The translations under genes were made by a program, and so were the position numbers. From the NCBI RefSeq assembly GCF_014203705.1, contig NZ_JACHJR010000001.1, positions 7,936,001 through 8,000,000 of the forward strand: a stretch of DNA of 64,000 bases, given 5' to 3'. This document shows positions 60,210-64,000 of this stretch, piece after piece. Each line of letters starts with the position of its first letter. Positions within the stretch are counted from its first letter, which is position 1. This stretch comes from Kitasatospora gansuensis (GTDB lineage Bacteria; Actinomycetota; Actinomycetes; Streptomycetales; Streptomycetaceae). The notes beneath the pieces were generated by a model that worked only from the letters and a program-made list of their open reading frames with translations, made no database searches and was not told where the DNA came from.

Positions 60210-61264
60210 ATGCGCACGGGTACGGCGGGCTGCCACTCGCAGGTGTCACTGTTGGCCAGGGCGGCCGTGTAGAGGGCTCCGCTCGGGTGGCGGACGTTCT
60301 CCAGCCACTCCGGGGTGAGCGCTTCCTGTGGCGAGGCCGGGAGCGAGAGCGCGATCTCGCCCTCCTGGTGGGTGCCGTCGAAAAGCCCTTCGACGAGCTG
60401 GGCATAGGGCTGGCTGAACACCTCGGCCGGGTCCCGGTAGAGCGGGCGCAGCCGGTTCTGGGCGGTCAGGAAGTACGAGAGGTAGAAGACGGCGGTGTGC
60501 GGTTCGATCCGGCCGTCCGTGACCCCGGGCAGCTCGGAGCCGAGCAGGTCGTACGGGCCTGCCATCGGAGCCAGTGCGCGCAGCCTGAACCCGTCGTGGC
60601 CGCGGGAGAGTTCACGGCCCAGCGCCATCGCGACCTGGCCGCCCTGGGAGAAGCCGGTGGCGTAGACGTCCCGGGTGACGGACCGGCCCAGCCGGGCCCC
60701 GGCCGTCCGGGCGGCCCGGAGCATGTCGACGGTGGCGGTGACCGCGGAGGGGGTGTCCATGTACGGGTGCGAGCCGGGGCCGGCGCCGAGGCCGAGGTAG
60801 TCGGGGGCCGCCACCGCGCGGCCTGCGGCGGCGTGCAGATAGGGCGTCAGACGGTTGTCGCCCGGGGCGCCGCTCGGCGCGCTGTCCCGGTGGGCGACGG
60901 TGCCGTGCGTGTCGGAGACCAGGTCGAGGCGGGGCGCGCCGCCGCGCGGCAGGACGAGCAGCCCGGTCGCGGTGGTGGGGCGGCCCCGGGGATCGACGGT
61001 GGCGTACACGAGCCGGTGGGCGGTGACGCCGTGGCGGACGGTCCCGGTGTCGATCCCGGCCGCGGCGAGCGTGGCGGCGACCTCGCTCCGGCTGAGGACG
61101 TCGAGCGGGATGATCGAGATCAGGGTGCCCCGGGCGGTGGCCTGCTGCGTCCCGGTGACGGGCGCGGCGAGGGCCACCGGCGCGGCGGCGGCGCCGAGCA
61201 CGGCGGTGAGGACCATCGCGGCTGCCCCGCGCCGCAACCACTGCTTGTTCTGGTTCTTCGTCAT
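60029..61264 (-). CDS. Secreted lipase/esterase (LIP family)
   Basis: 411 residues. Signal peptide (LRRGAAAMVLTAVLGAAAAPVALA) then a LIP-type alpha/beta hydrolase: VYATVDPRGRPTTATGLLVLP, YLGLGAGPGSHPYMD, nucleophile elbow YATGFSQGGQVAMALG, Asp in AAAGDRDVPIG and His in VDHFGTAK. Two Cys (DTCEW, TACAA) may bridge. It hydrolyses extracellular esters or triglycerides. Its 3' end is overlapped for 181 bp by the convergent stress gene. Confidence 0.88.
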   Translation of the reverse strand: MTKNQNKQWLRRGAAAMVLTAVLGAAAAPVALAAPVTGTQQATARGTLISIIPLDVLSRSEVAATLAAAGIDTGTVRHGVTAHRLVYATVDPRGRPTTATGLLVLPRGGAPRLDLVSDTHGTVAHRDSAPSGAPGDNRLTPYLHAAAGRAVAAPDYLGLGAGPGSHPYMDTPSAVTATVDMLRAARTAGARLGRSVTRDVYATGFSQGGQVAMALGRELSRGHDGFRLRALAPMAGPYDLLGSELPGVTDGRIEPHTAVFYLSYFLTAQNRLRPLYRDPAEVFSQPYAQLVEGLFDGTHQEGEIALSLPASPQEALTPEWLENVRHPSGALYTAALANSDTCEWQPAVPVRIYAAAGDRDVPIGNATACAASLARHGVHAELVDQGPGVDHFGTAKRSAPQVVRWFDGLRG

Positions 61265-61349
61265 GAGCCAGACGCTATTTCGCCGTTCGGCGCGCCGATA
61301 TCCCGCTGGCCACCGTGCCGTACGGGGGCTGTCCCCAGCTGACCTGCCG

Positions 61350-62765
61350 TCAGTCCTGCGGGCAGACGGCCCGCAGGTCCGCCGCCCGGACGAGGGACAT
61401 GGCCCGGCCGTCCCGCAGGACCACCGCGAACTGCCTTTCCTGCACGGTGAGTTCGGCGAGCGCGGTGGCGGCGGACTCGCCGTGGCCGAAGTGTGGCAAT
61501 GGCGGGCCGGGGTGGCTGCCGAGCGGGTCGGACGGTGCGGCCCGGCCGTCCAGGAGGGCGGATTCCAGGTCGGGCAGGGTCACCGATCCGGTGAGCTCGG
61601 GGGCGGTGGGGCGGCGGCCGTCGGGGCAGGGGCCGGTGGGCAGTTCGGCCGGGGCGCCGGCGTCCGCCCGGGCGCGCAGGGCGGTGAGGGCGTCCCCGAC
61701 GGTGCAGTGCGAGTTGAGGTAGGGCAGCGGGGGAGCGTCATCGCCGGTGGGGGCGGCGTCCGCGACCCGGGAGCGGTCGGGGTCGCCGTCGAGGAAGCCC
61801 AGCCGGAGCATCCAGGTGTCGTCGAAGTACTTGGAGAGGTACTGCCGTCCGGAGTCCGGCAGGATCACCACGACGAGGGCGCCCGGTCCGGCCTCGGCGG
61901 CGACCCGGCGGGCTGCGGCCAGCGCCGTACCGGAGGAGCCGCCGACCAACAGACCTTGCTCACGGGCAACTTGGCGGAGAGTCAGCAGGGCGTCGCGGTC
62001 GGTGACGGGCAGCACGCGGTCGACGACGTCCTGGTGGTAGGACTTGGGCCAGGTGTCCGCCAGGGTGTCCGGGTGGCGGAAGTGCCCGGCGGCCTCGATG
62101 AAGTACGGGCTGCCGTCGCCGCCCCCGTACACCGAGGAGGCCGGGTCCGCGCCGATCACCTGGACGCTGCCGCCGCTGGCCTCCTTGAGGTAGCGGCCGG
62201 TGCCGCTGATGGTGCCGCCGGTGCCGATGCAGGAGACCAGGTGGGTGACCCGGCCGTCGGTCTGCCGCCAGATCTCGGGGCCGGTGCTCAGGTAGTGCGC
62301 CTCGGGGTTGGCGGGATTGTCGTACTGATCGGCCAGCCAGGCGCCCGGTGTCGTGGCGGCGAGGCGGGCCGCCGTGTTCACCGGATGGTCCGGGTGCTCG
62401 CGGGGGAGTCCGGCGGGCCGGATCACCACCTCCGCGCCCAGTGCCCGCAGGGTGGCGGTCTTCTCGCCGCTCACCCGGTCGGAGACCACGACGACGGAGC
62501 GGTACCCCTGCTCGGCCGCCACCAGGGCCAGCCCGATCCCGGTGTTGCCCGAGGTGGCCTCGACGATCGTCCCGCCGGGGCGCAGCAGCCCGTCGGCCTC
62601 CGCCCGCCGCACCATGTGCGCGGCGATCCGGTCCTTCACGCTGCCGCCCACGCTCAGGTACTCGAGCTTGGCGTAGACGGCCGCACCCGCGTCGCCGTCG
62701 GGCATCCGCACGCGCACCAGCGGGGTACGGCCGATCAGGTCGAGCACAGACTCGTGAGCATCCAT
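61350..62765 (-). CDS. Cystathionine beta-synthase-like PLP enzyme
   Basis: 471 residues. PLP Lys44 lies in LSVGGSVKDRIA; SGNTGIGLA is the substrate loop, GTGGTISGTGRY the phosphate loop, and SYHQDVVDRVLPVTDRD is conserved in CBS. The C-terminal part after residue 340 carries two poorly conserved CBS domains. It condenses Ser and homocysteine (transsulfuration) or forms Cys. ATG 62765 is used; the frame extends upstream without support. No cysteine or methionine genes adjoin. Confidence 0.87.
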   Translation of the reverse strand: MDAHESVLDLIGRTPLVRVRMPDGDAGAAVYAKLEYLSVGGSVKDRIAAHMVRRAEADGLLRPGGTIVEATSGNTGIGLALVAAEQGYRSVVVVSDRVSGEKTATLRALGAEVVIRPAGLPREHPDHPVNTAARLAATTPGAWLADQYDNPANPEAHYLSTGPEIWRQTDGRVTHLVSCIGTGGTISGTGRYLKEASGGSVQVIGADPASSVYGGGDGSPYFIEAAGHFRHPDTLADTWPKSYHQDVVDRVLPVTDRDALLTLRQVAREQGLLVGGSSGTALAAARRVAAEAGPGALVVVILPDSGRQYLSKYFDDTWMLRLGFLDGDPDRSRVADAAPTGDDAPPLPYLNSHCTVGDALTALRARADAGAPAELPTGPCPDGRRPTAPELTGSVTLPDLESALLDGRAAPSDPLGSHPGPPLPHFGHGESAATALAELTVQERQFAVVLRDGRAMSLVRAADLRAVCPQD

Positions 62766-62880
62766 GCCGGCAACCTTGCCAGCCGGTGATCGGGACAAAC
62801 CCGCCGGCTGCCTGGTGGCGGTGAGGTGACGGGCGGATCACAAGGTGATCAATGTGATGATTTGGTGATAGCCATAGGCG

Positions 62881-64000
62881 GTGAACGTGAACATCGCCCG
62901 GCTCTCCGGCCGTCTCCTCCCCGCTGCCCTGGCGGCCGCCCTGCTCGCCGGGTGCTCCGGCACCACCGCCTCTCCCGAGGCGGCCGCGCCGAGCGTGCCG
63001 TCCGCGAGTCCGAGCCCGACCGCCACGCCCACCGGTGAGGCGGACCCGGCGCTGAAGCCGTTCTACGGTCAGCAACTCGCCTGGGCCGCCTGCCCGGACG
63101 ACCCGAAGACCAAGAAGCAGGACGAGTCCGCCCTCCAGTGCGCCCGCCTGCGCGTCCCGCTGGACTACACCGCCCCGGGCGGCGAGACCGTCGAACTCGC
63201 GCTGGCCCGGCGGCAGAGCGCCAAGGCCGACCAGCGGCTCGGTTCGCTGCTGCTCAACCCGGGCGGCCCCGGCGGCTCCGGCGTCGAGTTCGTCCAGGGC
63301 GCCGCCGAGCTGGGCAAGAACGGGCTGCGCGACCGCTACGACCTGGTCGGCTTCGACCCGCGCGGGGTCGGCGCGAGCACCGCCGTGCACTGCCTGGACG
63401 ACAAGGCCCGGGACGCCTGGGACACCACCGACACCCGCGACGGCAGCCGGGGCACCACCCTGGCCCAAGCCTGCGCGGCCAACTCCGGCAAGCTGCTGGC
63501 CCACGTCGGCACCCGGGACGCCGCCCGCGACCTGGACGTGCTGCGCGGCGCCCTCGGCGACCCGAAGCTCAACTACCTCGGCTTCTCCTACGGCACCTAC
63601 CTTGGCACCCGCTACGCCGAGCAGTTCCCGGCCAAGGTCGGCCGGGTGGTGCTCGACGGCGCCGTGGACCCGACGCTCAGTCAGCTCGACCACTCGGTGC
63701 AGCAGAACATCAGCTTCGAGAAGTCGCTGCGCGCCTTCGCGGCCGACTGCGTGCAGCAGGCGCAGTGCAGCCTCGGCAAGGACCCGGAGAAGGCGGCCGA
63801 GAAGCTGGCCAAGTTCCTGGACGGCCTCAAGGCCGAACCGCTCGACGTGCCCGGCGGCCGGAAGCTGACCGCCTCCGCCGCCTGGACCGGCACCCTGAGC
63901 ATGCTCTACGCCGACAAGTCGGGCTGGGAGTACCTGCGCAACGCGCTCGGCTGGGCGATGGTCCGCGAAAAGGGCGACTACCTGATGGCGCTGGCCGACG
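62881..64000 (+). CDS. Lipoprotein alpha/beta hydrolase, tripeptidyl aminopeptidase-like (partial)
   Basis: Incomplete at the window end (373 codons seen). Signal peptide with lipobox LLAGC at about residue 26, Ser/Pro linker, then a fold with LLLNPGGPGGSGVEFV, FDPRGVGAS and nucleophile elbow YLGFSYGTYLG. These are features of streptomycete Slp/Tap-type aminopeptidases (S33). The enzyme releases N-terminal di- or tripeptides at the cell surface. GTG 62881 or 62887 starts it; AGGCGG precedes. Confidence 0.83.
   Translation, partial: MNVNIARLSGRLLPAALAAALLAGCSGTTASPEAAAPSVPSASPSPTATPTGEADPALKPFYGQQLAWAACPDDPKTKKQDESALQCARLRVPLDYTAPGGETVELALARRQSAKADQRLGSLLLNPGGPGGSGVEFVQGAAELGKNGLRDRYDLVGFDPRGVGASTAVHCLDDKARDAWDTTDTRDGSRGTTLAQACAANSGKLLAHVGTRDAARDLDVLRGALGDPKLNYLGFSYGTYLGTRYAEQFPAKVGRVVLDGAVDPTLSQLDHSVQQNISFEKSLRAFAADCVQQAQCSLGKDPEKAAEKLAKFLDGLKAEPLDVPGGRKLTASAAWTGTLSMLYADKSGWEYLRNALGWAMVREKGDYLMALAD

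Noticed and set aside
1-64000. tRNA, rRNA or CRISPR
   Set aside because: No cloverleaf with a TTCGA-type arm and CCA end region, no conserved rRNA segment and no regularly spaced repeats were noticed on reading; a tRNAscan or CRISPR finder run would settle it.

Overview
The window is very GC-rich with strong third-position GC, and its gene content is that of a streptomycete (Streptomyces or Kitasatospora type). Supporting signs are Tat and Sec secreted enzymes, a SapA-like spore protein, a LAxTG wall-anchor protein, a mycothiol-type DinB-like isomerase, DUF1876, DUF2252 and DUF6461-like proteins, ECF sigma and MmyB-type regulators, GTG and TTG starts, and mostly T-poor hairpins. No rRNA, tRNA or CRISPR was seen. 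The mix of single-function operons, IS relics and broken genes suggests chromosome-arm or variable DNA, but this is inference.

Layout. 1-6.5 kb: an iron-box-like site, a beta-hydroxyacid dehydrogenase, TerD, an S24-like protein, an S66 peptidase, and a membrane protein/winged-helix pair with a near-perfect operator, then a decayed GlxA-type regulator. 6.6-21 kb: a terpene-synthase relic, an SDR behind a perfect palindrome, a carboxylesterase, an SGNH hydrolase, an MFS pump with a divergent GlxA-type regulator, a Tat-exported BBE oxidase, a coupled GlcNAc-kinase/SIS pair, a squalene/phytoene synthase-like gene, a cold-shock protein and a surface protein. 21.6-36.6 kb: the disturbed part. It holds an IS5-family element and an inverted relic of a cousin, a histidine kinase cut by a 1.6-kb element with 12-bp inverted ends (DUF6000 cargo, broken tyrosine recombinase), a second copy of the kinase tail 4.5 kb away, a chimeric ECF-sigma pseudogene, FtsX and kinase tails, an erythromycin-esterase-like protein, a trypsin-like protease, two VOC proteins, a lipoprotein and a VWA protein. 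36.7-39.5 kb: SDR/MarR pair with shared operator, 2'-5' RNA ligase family protein, SapA-like membrane protein.

39.7-46.2 kb holds the most unusual set. A lipase-like hydrolase and a degenerate P450-fold protein with a WXG100-like C-terminus form one operon. It runs tail to tail into a second operon: cytochrome P450, acyl carrier protein, ketoacyl synthase, lysophospholipid acyltransferase. The P450 lacks the usual I-helix acid and the P450-like partner lacks the ExxR motif. I read this as an undescribed acyl or lipid modifying system, possibly with a type VII secretion link; this is a hypothesis.

46.4-64 kb is more ordinary: SulP transporter, NlpC/P60 wall hydrolase, LURP-one protein, MmyB-type regulator divergent from an FMN reductase, DUF2716, DUF2252, DHA2 transporter, aldo/keto reductase, TauD-type dioxygenase, Acg-type nitroreductase, DUF1876, universal stress protein, secreted lipase, cystathionine beta-synthase, and a lipoprotein peptidase cut by the window end. 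Two convergent pairs here overlap at their 3' ends, by 67 and 181 bp.
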